From assembly GCA_022865725.1 (NCBI GenBank), contig JALHTP010000368.1:1-18110 (forward strand): DNA of 18,110 nt, given 5' to 3'. The stretch is from Methyloceanibacter sp. (lineage in GTDB: Bacteria > Pseudomonadota > Alphaproteobacteria > Rhizobiales > Methyloligellaceae). The notes under the pieces are model-generated. The model ran no database searches and had not been told where the DNA came from. It saw only the letters and a program-made list of their open reading frames with translations. Below are positions 6,132 to 13,791 of the stretch, piece by piece (within the stretch, counting starts at the first letter, position 1; every line of letters starts with the position of its first letter). Both the position numbers and the translations under genes were made by a program.

Positions 6132-7052
6132 CTCCGCCAATTGCGCTACCTGGAATCGCTGGAGGAAACCCGCCATTTTGGACACGCGGCGCAAGCCTGC
6201 GCGGTCAGCCAGCCCGCGCTCAGCATGCAGATCAAGGAGCTCGAGGACGAGCTCAAGGTAAGCTTGGTCGAGCGCCGAAAGTCGGGCATCGAGTTCACCG
6301 AGCAAGGCGAGGAGATCGCAAAGCGGGCGCGCACCATCCTGGCGTATGTGCGCGACCTGCTCGACTACGCCCAGCATCAGGAGGGGGTGCTGTCGGACGT
6401 GTTGAAGCTCGGCGCAATTCCCTCGATCGCTCCCTATCTTGCGCCGACGGCGCTGCCGGAGCTGCAGCGGCGCTTTCCCGGGCTCAACCTGCAGCTGCGC
6501 GAGACCGTGACCTCAAATCTCGTGCGCGATCTCGTGACCGGAGACCTCGATCTCATCCTCGTCGCGCTTCCCATCGACGATCCCGAGGTCGAGACGCTGC
6601 ATCTGTTCGACGACCGGTTCATCCTCGCGACCCAGGCGACCGAGGGCAATCAGCGGCTGCGCCACGCTAATGCCGATATGCTGCTGCACGATCGCCTCCT
6701 GTTGCTGGAGGAGGGACATTGCTTGCGCGACCAGGCGCTCTCTTATTGCCATATGCTGACGCCGGAGGCTCGCGAGAGCTTCGGCGCGTCGAGCCTCGCC
6801 ACCATCGTGCAGATGGTGGCCCACGGTTACGGCATCACGCTGCTGCCGGAGATGGCGATCGCGCGCGAGGTCCATGCCAGCGGCGGCATTCGGTTGTTGC
6901 GCTTCAACGCGCCGGAGCCGAAGCGGGAGATCGGGCTTGCCTGGCGCAAGACCTCGCCGCGCAAGAGGGACTTCATTCAGTTCGCGGAGTTGCTGCGCGA
7001 CGTCGCGCCCGGACCGGGAAAACATGCGCTCAAGCGGCGCAAAGCGCGGTAG
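6123..7052 (+). CDS. oxyR: OxyR-type LysR-family peroxide sensor regulator
   Basis: A 309-residue LysR-type regulator. The N-terminal winged helix-turn-helix is clear (about residues 3-60, including His-Phe-Gly-His-Ala-Ala-Gln-Ala-Cys-Ala-Val-Ser-Gln-Pro-Ala-Leu-Ser). The sensor domain has GHCLRDQALSYC, with cysteines at residues 200 and 209, matching the redox pair Cys199/Cys208 of E. coli OxyR that forms a disulfide with hydrogen peroxide. Gly-Tyr-Gly-Ile-Thr-Leu-Leu-Pro-Glu-Met is also typical. OxyR binds as a tetramer upstream of peroxide-defence genes and often represses itself. No catalase or peroxiredoxin gene is adjacent; instead it diverges from pqqA across a phased palindromic array. 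The start at 6123 follows a tandem duplication and lacks a good Shine-Dalgarno. The final codons are repeated 40 bp downstream. Confidence 0.93.
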   Translation: MVSLRQLRYLESLEETRHFGHAAQACAVSQPALSMQIKELEDELKVSLVERRKSGIEFTEQGEEIAKRARTILAYVRDLLDYAQHQEGVLSDVLKLGAIPSIAPYLAPTALPELQRRFPGLNLQLRETVTSNLVRDLVTGDLDLILVALPIDDPEVETLHLFDDRFILATQATEGNQRLRHANADMLLHDRLLLLEEGHCLRDQALSYCHMLTPEARESFGASSLATIVQMVAHGYGITLLPEMAIAREVHASGGIRLLRFNAPEPKREIGLAWRKTSPRKRDFIQFAELLRDVAPGPGKHALKRRKAR

Positions 7053-7096
7053 TGCAGATAAGGAGCCGCTCAAGCAGCGCAAAGCGCGGTAGCGCA
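7027..7096 (+). repeat. 40-bp-period direct repeat at the 3' end of oxyR
   Basis: The 30 bases at 7027-7056, covering the last oxyR codons and stop, recur at 7067-7096 with 28 of 30 matching (differences near copy positions 10 and 27). The period of 40 is not a multiple of three, so the second copy is outside the reading frame. It looks like a local tandem duplication with slight decay. Confidence 0.75.
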
Positions 7097-7149
7097 TCGA
7101 AAAAGGGAGTTGGGAGACGCTGACGATCAAAATCCTCATCCTGGCCGTC

Positions 7150-8694
7150 TTGGCGCTCTACGCCAAGGCAGGCGCGGTCGCCTTGAGGCGGCCGATCTCC
7201 GACTTCTATGTCGCGGGACGCCTCGTGCCCGGCATGTTCAACGGCATGGCGATCGCCATTTGCCTGATCCCCGTGCTGGCTTTTGCCGATCTCGCCGGCG
7301 CGCTCGGCCAGGGATGGGACGGGGCTCTCCTGCTTGTCCTCGGCGGGGGAGGAGGCGTGCTTCTCATCGCGTTCGTGCTCGCGCCTTATCTCCGCAAGTT
7401 CGGCGGCTACACCATTGCGGATTTTCTCGGCGAGCGGTTCGGTGGAACGGGCGTCAGGCCGCTCGCCGTGCTCGCGGTCATCTTGTGCTCCTTTCCCGCG
7501 CTCGCCTTGGCGCTAATGGGTTTGGGCGCCATCGCCACGCGCGTTTTCGGCGTCGATGCCGCGACGGGGACCGCGCTTAGCGCGGGCATGCTCCTTCTGT
7601 GCAGCTTCGCCGCGGGCATGCGCTCGGCAAGTCTCACGCAGATCGTCCAATACGCCGTGCTGCTGGCCGCCTCCGTCGTCGCGCTGGCGCTGCTCTTCTG
7701 GCAACACGGAGCGGTGTTTTCCGGGATCGAGCCCGCCGCCCTCAAGACGGCGCTGGCAACGCTCAAGCTGGACAGTTTCGCCGCGGAGGATCGCCTCAAC
7801 CGCTTTGCGCTGCTGTTCTGTGTTGGCGCGGGGACGGCGTCGCTGCCGCATCTTTTGATGCGGGGCCTGGTCACGCCCTCGATCGAGGAGGCGAGAACCT
7901 CGTTTCTCTGGGCGCTGCCGTTTACCGCAGCGCTCTGCCTTGTCGCAGCGCCTTGTCTCGCGCTGTTCGGGGCAATGCCGGCCGCTTCGTCCAATATGAG
8001 CGCGATACTGTCTTTCGGCTTCGCCGCTATTGGTGCGATTGCCGCTCTGCTCGCTGTCGGGAGCGGGCTCGTCATCGCCGTCGCCCATGCGCTCTCTTAC
8101 GACCTCTATTACAAGAGCCTGCATCTCACCGCCTCGACGGAACGGCGCATCCTCGTGGCGCGGGCGGCGATCGTGCTTGTGGCGGGGCTGGCCGCCTGGG
8201 CCGCTTCCGCCGCGCCCGAAACGATCCTCGCCCTGACGGGAGCGGCCTTCTCGCTTGCGGCGAGCACGCTGCTTCCGGTTCTCCTTCTCGGCATCTGGTG
8301 GAAGCGCACGACCGGCGAGGGCGCGCTTGCGGGCATGCTCGCAGGGCTTGCCGTGTGCCTCTATTACATGCTGGCGCCGCGCTACATCCCGTTCGCCTTC
8401 TACGAGACCTCGAGCTTCCTCGCAAATGCCACGCAGGACGAGGCGGCGCGCTATGCGGCGCTTAGGCAGAGCTATTACCTCGCCGACGAGGCGACGCGGG
8501 CTGCGGCGTTGGCGGCGTGGGAGGAGACGGCGCGCGGGGTCGCCAATTGGGGCGGCATCAAAAGGGATTTCGCCGCTCTGTTCGCCGTGCCCATCGGCTT
8601 CGCGGTGATGATCGGGGCGAGCCTCTTCACGCCGGCCCCATCGAGAGACGTGCAGGATTTCGTCGAGGATCTCCGCAAGCCGCAGCCCGCATAG
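7150..8694 (+). CDS. Sodium:solute symporter family transporter
   Basis: A roughly 514-residue, very hydrophobic protein with about 13 membrane segments and the sodium:solute symporter (SSS) family pattern. Visible landmarks are Ser-Asp-Phe-Tyr-Val-Ala-Gly-Arg after the first helix, Lys-Phe-Gly-Gly-Tyr-Thr-Ile-Ala-Asp-Phe-Leu-Gly-Glu-Arg-Phe-Gly, Gly-Thr-Ala-Ser-Leu-Pro-His-Leu-Leu-Met-Arg, and Ala-His-Ala-Leu-Ser-Tyr-Asp-Leu-Tyr-Tyr. It resembles the acetate/cation symporter-like subgroup (ActP-like), which suggests uptake of a small monocarboxylate, but the substrate cannot be read from sequence. The only conventional start in frame is TTG at 7150, which truncates the first helix. The frame is open back to 7093, and a CTG at 7120 behind GGGAG would give a fuller helix. 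It follows oxyR by about 100 bp and may be co-transcribed. The C-terminus is long and cytoplasmic. Confidence 0.85.
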   Translation: MALYAKAGAVALRRPISDFYVAGRLVPGMFNGMAIAICLIPVLAFADLAGALGQGWDGALLLVLGGGGGVLLIAFVLAPYLRKFGGYTIADFLGERFGGTGVRPLAVLAVILCSFPALALALMGLGAIATRVFGVDAATGTALSAGMLLLCSFAAGMRSASLTQIVQYAVLLAASVVALALLFWQHGAVFSGIEPAALKTALATLKLDSFAAEDRLNRFALLFCVGAGTASLPHLLMRGLVTPSIEEARTSFLWALPFTAALCLVAAPCLALFGAMPAASSNMSAILSFGFAAIGAIAALLAVGSGLVIAVAHALSYDLYYKSLHLTASTERRILVARAAIVLVAGLAAWAASAAPETILALTGAAFSLAASTLLPVLLLGIWWKRTTGEGALAGMLAGLAVCLYYMLAPRYIPFAFYETSSFLANATQDEAARYAALRQSYYLADEATRAAALAAWEETARGVANWGGIKRDFAALFAVPIGFAVMIGASLFTPAPSRDVQDFVEDLRKPQPA

Positions 8695-8709
8695 CGGATC
8701 GAGCTCACT

Positions 8710-9312
8710 CTACTGCGCGGGCGGATTGGCAGCCGATTGCGATTCCGCGTCCGATGCATCGCCGAGCACGCGGAAGGAATCGCGGAAGCGCTCGGCATCG
8801 TCGCCGGTGGCGTGACTCTTCGGCCCCGCGGTGACCAGCATATAGATGCGGTCGCCGGCAGGCACGACGTCGATCAGGTGACTGAGCTTGCTCTTGCCGT
8901 CGTCGGCGATCGCTTCGAAGCCGGAACGCCCGGCGATGGTCACCGGGCCTCGCTTGCGCAAGCGCGACTCGCTGCCTTTGGCGTAGGCGTTGACGAGCTT
9001 GAGGTAAGCGTCCGTGTCGGGGTTCGGTCCTTTGCCGGCCGGATATTCGAACACGACCACGCTATAGACGGTGTCCTCGCCGACACTCACCTGGAAATCG
9101 TATTGGATCATCGGGTTCTGGCCCTCGACGGGCGCGCTCGTCGTCTTGGGCGCGCCCGGGAAGGACACGGCGAAGCCCCGGTCGGTCGATTGGAACTCCG
9201 TCCATTGCGGTTCCTCCGGTGCCGTTTGCGCCGGGGGCTGGTCTTCCGCGAAAGCGGTGGGGACCGCGCTCGCGAGCAGAGCCAAGCCCAGCACTGCGCT
9301 TCGGATCGACAT
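8710..9312 (-). CDS. Secreted hypothetical protein (about 200 residues)
   Basis: A 200-residue protein. The ATG at 9310-9312 is preferred because AGGAGG lies nine bases upstream; a start six codons earlier (9330) would put that Shine-Dalgarno inside the gene. A signal peptide is clear (hydrophobic core about residues 6-20, cleavage after Ala-Phe-Ala at 22). The mature part begins with a Pro/Gln/Glu-rich linker and then Phe-Gln-Ser-Thr-Asp-Arg-Gly-Phe-Ala-Val-Ser-Phe-Pro-Gly-Ala-Pro, the opening strand pair seen in many periplasmic PsbP-like or DUF1795-like proteins. It continues with alternating beta strands and Arg-Ile-Tyr-Met-Leu-Val near the end. No catalytic residues are visible. It is convergent with the symporter and downstream of the peptidase-like gene on the same strand, 88 bp away, possibly in one transcript. 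Function unknown. Confidence 0.75.
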   Translation of the reverse strand: MSIRSAVLGLALLASAVPTAFAEDQPPAQTAPEEPQWTEFQSTDRGFAVSFPGAPKTTSAPVEGQNPMIQYDFQVSVGEDTVYSVVVFEYPAGKGPNPDTDAYLKLVNAYAKGSESRLRKRGPVTIAGRSGFEAIADDGKSKLSHLIDVVPAGDRIYMLVTAGPKSHATGDDAERFRDSFRVLGDASDAESQSAANPPAQ

Positions 9313-9400
9313 CGCCGGGATCCTCCTCATCGCCTTCCGCCCGAATCGGCATCTTAGCCGATCCCGCGCGAGGGTTCACCCGCCCGCTCGCGTCCCCGGC

Positions 9401-11053
9401 CTAGCCTTGAGGCGACGATTTCAGGGCCCTTTCATACATGGCCTCGACGTCTTTCTTGAGGGCGCGGCGAGAGTCGGGGCGGAGATAGAGCATATGGCCG
9501 CCGGCATAGTCCTCGATGGTGATCGGGCTTGCGCCTTCCAGCGGGCTCAGCTGGTTCACGAGATAAGCCGGCGCGAGATAAGGGGTGATCAGATCGGTAT
9601 AGCCCGCGGCGATCAGCACTTCGAGCGTGCGGTTGGTGGCGCGGGCGTCTTGAATATCGTCGAGCACGCCGGCATAGCCCTGCCGCGTCGGGCTCGTGCC
9701 GAAATCCCATTTCGAGCGCACGTCGCGATTGAGCAGGCGATAGGTCGCGTCGGTCTTGTAGCCGAGCTCGTCCTGGGCATATTGCACGAAGGCGCTGGTC
9801 CAGAGGGGGACGGTTGAATCGAGCACGGGGTCCGGTCCGTGCGGCCAGGAGCTGGCCGGATTGGGATCGGGGCCACTCACGCTTCCGTCGTAGCGGCTCA
9901 GCACCTGGCCATTGGCGCGGTCGAATTCCTTGATGAAGGTGCTGGGCGGGATGCGCGCGAAATTCCGGCGCACGATATCGGCCGGCAGCCCCGTGAGTTT
10001 CGCCACTGTCTCGCTCGCTTCCGCGGAACCCTTTGTGGCGCCCGAAGCAAGCGCCACGAGGTAGTCCGACAGCGCATAACGCTCGGCCTCTTGCAGCGCT
10101 TCCGACAGGGCCTCGCGTCCGGTGACGCCGTGGCTCTCGAGATTGACCGCGGCATAAGACGGCAGGCTGAGCGCCCAGGGAAGAGGGTCGTAATCCTCGC
10201 CGTTCAGAAGCGCGAATTCGAGCGCGGGCGAAATGAGCACGAGCCCGTTCGGCGAGATGCCGCCGGTCTTCTGCAGCGCGCGCGTGATCGTCGCGGCGCG
10301 AAAGCCGCCATAGCTCTCGCCCGCCAGGAACACCGGCGAGGTCATGCGCGCGGCATCGATGAGATAGAGCCGGATGAAATCGGCAAGCGAGTCGGTGTCG
10401 TGCTCGACGCCCCAGAAATCGCTTTCGTCCTTGCCCTCGCTGGCGCGGCTATAGCCGGTGCCGACCGGATCGACGAAGACGAGATCGGTGAAGTCGAGCC
10501 AGCTCGAATCGTTGACGGCGAGGCGGGGAGGGGGGCCGAGCAATTCTCCGTTGGCAGTCACCTCCACGGTCTTGGGCCCGATGGCGCCAAGATGCAGATA
10601 GGCCGATGCGGCCCCCGGGCCGCCATTGAAGACGAAGGTGATCGGCCGCTTCTTGTCTTGCGGCTCCCGCACATAGGCGACGTAGAAGATGCTGGCGAGC
10701 GCCTTGTTATGGGCGTCGCGGAGCGGGAGCATGCCGGCCTTCGCGCTATAGGCGAGGTCGGTTCCGTCAAGGCTGATGCTGTGTTGGGTGATGGAGGGAG
10801 GAGGCAGGGGATCGGCTGCGACGTCCCCCTCGCCAGGCTTTGCCTGCTCGCTCGGCGCGGCAGCCGCTCCATCGCCCGGCTTCGCGTGCTGGTCGGCTTG
10901 CGTGCTCGATGCCGCTTCAGCCGGGTGTTTGTGCGCCCCGATCTGCCGCTCTTGGAGCGCGTCTTGGGCCAGCGCGCTTAAGGGGAAAACAAGAAGCGCA
11001 AAGAGCGCCCCGATCTTCAAGCCACGCCAGAGGCGGTGCAAAGGCTCCGTCAC
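9401..11053 (-). CDS. Secreted serine carboxypeptidase-like protein (peptidase family S10)
   Basis: A 550-residue protein read from the GTG at 11051-11053, which has GGAG nine bases upstream and begins a signal peptide (core about residues 13-28, cleavage after Ala-Leu-Ala-Gln). A longer frame to 11221 adds no sensible leader. A low-complexity Ala/Gly/Lys/Pro linker (about 45-80) contains a doubled Ala-Lys-Pro-Gly motif. The catalytic alpha/beta-hydrolase domain has Phe-Asn-Gly-Gly-Pro-Gly-Ala-Ala-Ser at 142-150, the nucleophile Ser247 in Gly-Glu-Ser-Tyr-Gly-Gly, Asp487 in Gly-Tyr-Thr-Asp-Leu-Ile-Thr-Pro, and His520 in Gly-Gly-His-Met. The S10 triad is therefore complete. S10 enzymes cleave C-terminal residues at acidic pH; bacterial members are periplasmic or extracellular and largely uncharacterised. 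The region before it is long, so it likely has its own promoter. Confidence 0.9.
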   Translation of the reverse strand: MTEPLHRLWRGLKIGALFALLVFPLSALAQDALQERQIGAHKHPAEAASSTQADQHAKPGDGAAAAPSEQAKPGEGDVAADPLPPPSITQHSISLDGTDLAYSAKAGMLPLRDAHNKALASIFYVAYVREPQDKKRPITFVFNGGPGAASAYLHLGAIGPKTVEVTANGELLGPPPRLAVNDSSWLDFTDLVFVDPVGTGYSRASEGKDESDFWGVEHDTDSLADFIRLYLIDAARMTSPVFLAGESYGGFRAATITRALQKTGGISPNGLVLISPALEFALLNGEDYDPLPWALSLPSYAAVNLESHGVTGREALSEALQEAERYALSDYLVALASGATKGSAEASETVAKLTGLPADIVRRNFARIPPSTFIKEFDRANGQVLSRYDGSVSGPDPNPASSWPHGPDPVLDSTVPLWTSAFVQYAQDELGYKTDATYRLLNRDVRSKWDFGTSPTRQGYAGVLDDIQDARATNRTLEVLIAAGYTDLITPYLAPAYLVNQLSPLEGASPITIEDYAGGHMLYLRPDSRRALKKDVEAMYERALKSSPQG

Positions 11054-11552
11054 GTCATTCTGCTCCAGTTTCGATGCTGCGGGAGTGTGCCGAAGGGGTG
11101 TGTCGCCACAAAGGTAGGAGCGCAGGCCGCCGGAAACCAGGGGCAGCTTAGGGGAAGCATAGGGCCACCGCGAGACGGCCGCTTTGCCCCAATCGAGGGC
11201 CAGGCGTTGTAAAGACGCCACGTTCCCCGCCGTTCGCCGAAGGAAGCGATAAAATGATAGGCCATTATGGGTTTGGCCGTTAATGTAAAGGTTGGCGCAG
11301 AGCTGTCAGCCACGCAGGGCTGACTGGTTCCGGCGTTTCCCCGTTTCGCGTCCTCGCCGGGATCGGTACCTGCGTTGCGCCCCTTAATGGCGGCAAGGAC
11401 GTTTGGCAGCCTTGTGCGGCCCTGAGGCTTCCACGACGGGGGAGCGGAAGCCTCGTCCGGCAGCGTTCGGACTCCCCCGGAGGCGCCATCGTTATGAGTC
11501 TTGTGCCAGATGAGGCTCGCCATGGACCCGGATTTTAGGGGAGCCATTCTGC
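11054..11552. other. Divergent intergenic region with a 9-bp inverted repeat
   Basis: This 499-bp stretch separates the S10-like gene (-) from the 543-residue unknown (+). No gene is supported: the minus-strand frame from 11547 has no recognisable features and merges into the leader of the peptidase-like gene. A perfect 9-bp inverted repeat, GAGGCTTCC (11424-11432) and GGAAGCCTC (11446-11454) with a 13-base loop, could be a stem or operator; no T-tract follows on either strand. Ribosome-binding sites of the flanking genes lie at its edges. Confidence 0.45.
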
Positions 11553-13184
11553 ATGGTCAGTCCGATGCGTGAGAAGCGCGCATGGCCCCCGCGGGAGAAG
11601 GATGCCGACGCGGAGGCCGTCGCTGCGTTCGAAGCGACCGTCGCCGTCGTCAAGGAGACCGTGGTCAGGTCCGGCGAGGTCCTCGTCTCGGCGAAGGAGG
11701 ATCTCAACGACCACAAGCGCTGGCTCAAGGTTCAAACTGCGGCGGTCGAGGCGGACCGGGAACGGCATGACCGCTGGCTGCACCGCCAGCGGGCGCGCCA
11801 AGAGGCGCTCGAGCGGCGAGAGCAAAAGCGCGCGCGGCGCCGGCATATGCGCCAGGCAGCCGTGCAGTCGATCACGAGCGCCGTGTCGGCGGCCGTGCAA
11901 TCGATCATGGGCGCCCTGTCGGCCGCGGCGTTCGCGGTGAGGTCGGCGCTGTGGTTTTTGGCGGCGAAGACGATCGCCGGCCTCAACACCATCGATGCCT
12001 TGGCGGCCAGCGGCTTGCGCTTCGTGGGCGCGAGGCTCCGGGATCTCGGGCTCTATGTGGCGGATGCGGTTTGGCGCGCGCTGCTGTTTGCCGGCAGGAC
12101 ACTGCGTTCGCTTGCGCTTTCTGTCCGGGCGCTCTTTGTTGCAGCTCTATCGTCGCTTGGCGGAGTGCTCGCGGCCGGCGCGTCGCGCATCTCGGCCAAG
12201 ATCCATGATCTTGCGCCTTCGGTCGGCAATTTCCTTTCGGTTTCCTTCGGCGGGATCGCGGCGAGAGGTCATGATACTTCGCGCTCCATAGGACGATGGC
12301 TTGGGGAGTGCTTCGCATGGCTCGCCGCCAAAGCGAGCCTCTCGGCGCATTCCGCGGGCGAAGCGCTCGCGCCAGTCTTGAGCCATGTCGCGGCAAGAGC
12401 CCACACGCTGGCGCCGGCGCTCTCCGCGGCACTCGCCAAAGCGGGCCACGCCGCCGGGCATTATGCCAAGGAAGGGGCCTTGCGCGCCCAAAAACTCCTG
12501 CCGTCGCCCAAGGCCTCTCGGGTTGACGGCGAAAACGCGGTATCCTTGCCTCAGCGGGTAGGGGGATTTGAACTGAGCCAGATGCTGATTATCGCCGGAG
12601 CTCTCTTGCTGGTTTGCGGCGGCCTGATGCTGGGCGGCGGGCTGATCTTGCGCGCGGGCACGCCGTCCCCGATCGTTACCGCCTCGCCCTCGGAGCCCAT
12701 CGCGTGGCTGTTCGAGCACAAGACGCTCCCGATCGATGAGCGTTCGGTATTCGCTTTCGCCGCGACGCCTGACGGCGTACGCATCAAGGGTTTCGCGATC
12801 GGCGGGGTCAATATGTCGGAGCAGCCGGTCGGCTCGCTCGGAGGCATCGTCAAGCCGGATCTGCAAGCTCACGATCTCAAGCTCGCGCTGAGCGTCGAAA
12901 CGCCGGAGGACCATGCCAGCGAGGCGCAGCCTTCCGAGGCTGAGGCCGCCGGCGCATTGGCGGACGGCGCGGTCCCCTCACAAGCTCCGTTCAAGCTCGT
13001 CTTTCTCTTCCCCGCGGCGAATGGCGGGATGACGCCCCATGACGTGCTCGCGGCTTACGGCGGCCTGATGCTCAAGGTCCACTACGAGGCGGAGGGCAAG
13101 CAGAAATCCTTCATCCAGTATTTGCCGGCCTCGCTGCTCCAGGAGCAGCTCGACGAGATCGTGGCCGAGGCCAAGGGATCTTAG
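11553..13184 (+). CDS. Large membrane-anchored protein of unknown function, helical with C-terminal domain
   Basis: A 543-residue protein I do not recognise. The ATG at 11553 has AGGGGAG nine bases upstream. Layout: a charged, coiled-coil-prone N-terminus (about 15-100) ending in a very basic stretch rich in Arg/Gln/Glu; a long alanine-rich amphipathic region (about 101-315) with loosely recurring blocks of Ala-Ala/Leu-x-x-Ala, Ser-x-x-Ala and periodic Arg; one strong membrane helix (about 344-366, Leu-Ile-Ile-Ala-Gly-Ala-Leu-Leu-Leu-Val-Cys-Gly-Gly); then a C-terminal domain (about 385-540) with beta-type strands, split by an acidic Glu/Ala/Ser-rich insert (450-475). There is no signal peptide, so the N-terminus is likely cytoplasmic and the C-terminal domain periplasmic. 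Several middle helices could be membrane-surface helices. It appears to be a single-gene transcript. The stop falls within a 17-bp tandem repeat. Function unknown. Confidence 0.7.
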   Translation: MVSPMREKRAWPPREKDADAEAVAAFEATVAVVKETVVRSGEVLVSAKEDLNDHKRWLKVQTAAVEADRERHDRWLHRQRARQEALERREQKRARRRHMRQAAVQSITSAVSAAVQSIMGALSAAAFAVRSALWFLAAKTIAGLNTIDALAASGLRFVGARLRDLGLYVADAVWRALLFAGRTLRSLALSVRALFVAALSSLGGVLAAGASRISAKIHDLAPSVGNFLSVSFGGIAARGHDTSRSIGRWLGECFAWLAAKASLSAHSAGEALAPVLSHVAARAHTLAPALSAALAKAGHAAGHYAKEGALRAQKLLPSPKASRVDGENAVSLPQRVGGFELSQMLIIAGALLLVCGGLMLGGGLILRAGTPSPIVTASPSEPIAWLFEHKTLPIDERSVFAFAATPDGVRIKGFAIGGVNMSEQPVGSLGGIVKPDLQAHDLKLALSVETPEDHASEAQPSEAEAAGALADGAVPSQAPFKLVFLFPAANGGMTPHDVLAAYGGLMLKVHYEAEGKQKSFIQYLPASLLQEQLDEIVAEAKGS

Positions 13185-13234
13185 AGGCCAAGGGATCTTA
13201 GAGGCCAAGGGGTCCTAGAGGCCAAGGGATCTTA
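13167..13234 (+). repeat. 17-bp tandem repeat, four copies, spanning the stop of the 543-residue gene
   Basis: The unit GAGGCCAAGGGATCTTA occurs at 13167-13183, 13184-13200, 13201-13217 and 13218-13234. Copies 1, 2 and 4 are identical; copy 3 has two changes (GAGGCCAAGGGGTCCTA). The gene's TAG stop is formed across the junction of copies 1 and 2. The period is not a multiple of three, so later copies are outside the reading frame. The array is too short and regular to be CRISPR and looks like a minisatellite made by slippage. Confidence 0.9.
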
Positions 13235-13284
13235 GACGAGGCCGCGCGGCGAGGGCCTCGGCCGCACCTCGCTCCGGACAGCGC

Positions 13285-13635
13285 TCAGAAGCAGTTGAGC
13301 GAGGGCGACGCGCAGCCTCTGATGCTGAGACAGGCCTTGAACTGGCTACAGCATCTCAGACTGCAACCGGCCGTCTCGGAGGAGGGGTTCAAGGCCGTGG
13401 CAGTGCAGATGCTGCCGCAGGAGCGAAAATCGTCATTGCAGACACGCACGCTCTGGCTGCCGGGGCCGCATGGCGATTTGGGGGGCTGGAGCGATTGGAC
13501 GGGGGCTGGGGAGTTGCTGCCTGGGGCCGGAAGTCCTGTCGCGCCCTGGTTTGCGTTCGTGCCTTGTTGGGCTTGCACCTGTCCTGCCGAAACAGCGAGG
13601 AGCAGCCCAACGACCAGAAGCACATATTTGATCAT
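13285..13635 (-). CDS. Small secreted cysteine-rich protein
   Basis: A 116-residue protein with a clear signal peptide (Met-Ile-Lys, then a hydrophobic core to about residue 17, cleavage near Val-Gln-Ala-Gln). A Gln/Asn/Gly/Pro/Ser linker follows (about 23-52). The C-terminal half has ten cysteines, including Ser-Cys-Gly-Ser-Ile-Cys and Leu-Arg-Cys-Cys, and ends in Cys-Phe. The even number and export signal point to a disulfide-stabilised extracytoplasmic domain. The ATG at 13633-13635 follows a G-rich stretch (GGGGG about nine bases upstream). I recognise no family. It converges with the 543-residue gene, with the 17-bp repeat between them, and diverges from the small lipoprotein gene. Confidence 0.7.
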   Translation of the reverse strand: MIKYVLLVVGLLLAVSAGQVQAQQGTNANQGATGLPAPGSNSPAPVQSLQPPKSPCGPGSQSVRVCNDDFRSCGSICTATALNPSSETAGCSLRCCSQFKACLSIRGCASPSLNCF

Positions 13636-13791
13636 AAGATTGCGCCCCCCCGATCGACGTTTGCCGTGCGATCGCGACTAGCGTCCCTCCAGATGGCCGA
13701 GGCCGTCAAGTCCAAGTTGATCGCCACGCCGTCGCCCATCACCAAACGGCCAAAAAGACGCGTAAGGGTAGTAAGGAAAGGAGCCGCCGGT

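Noticed and set aside
11050..11547. 165-codon minus-strand frame upstream of the S10 peptidase-like gene
   Set aside because: Low-complexity, no ribosome-binding site, runs through the probable promoter region and overlaps the peptidase start out of frame.
13167..13234. CRISPR array
   Set aside because: Units of 17 bp are contiguous with no spacers and no cas genes nearby.
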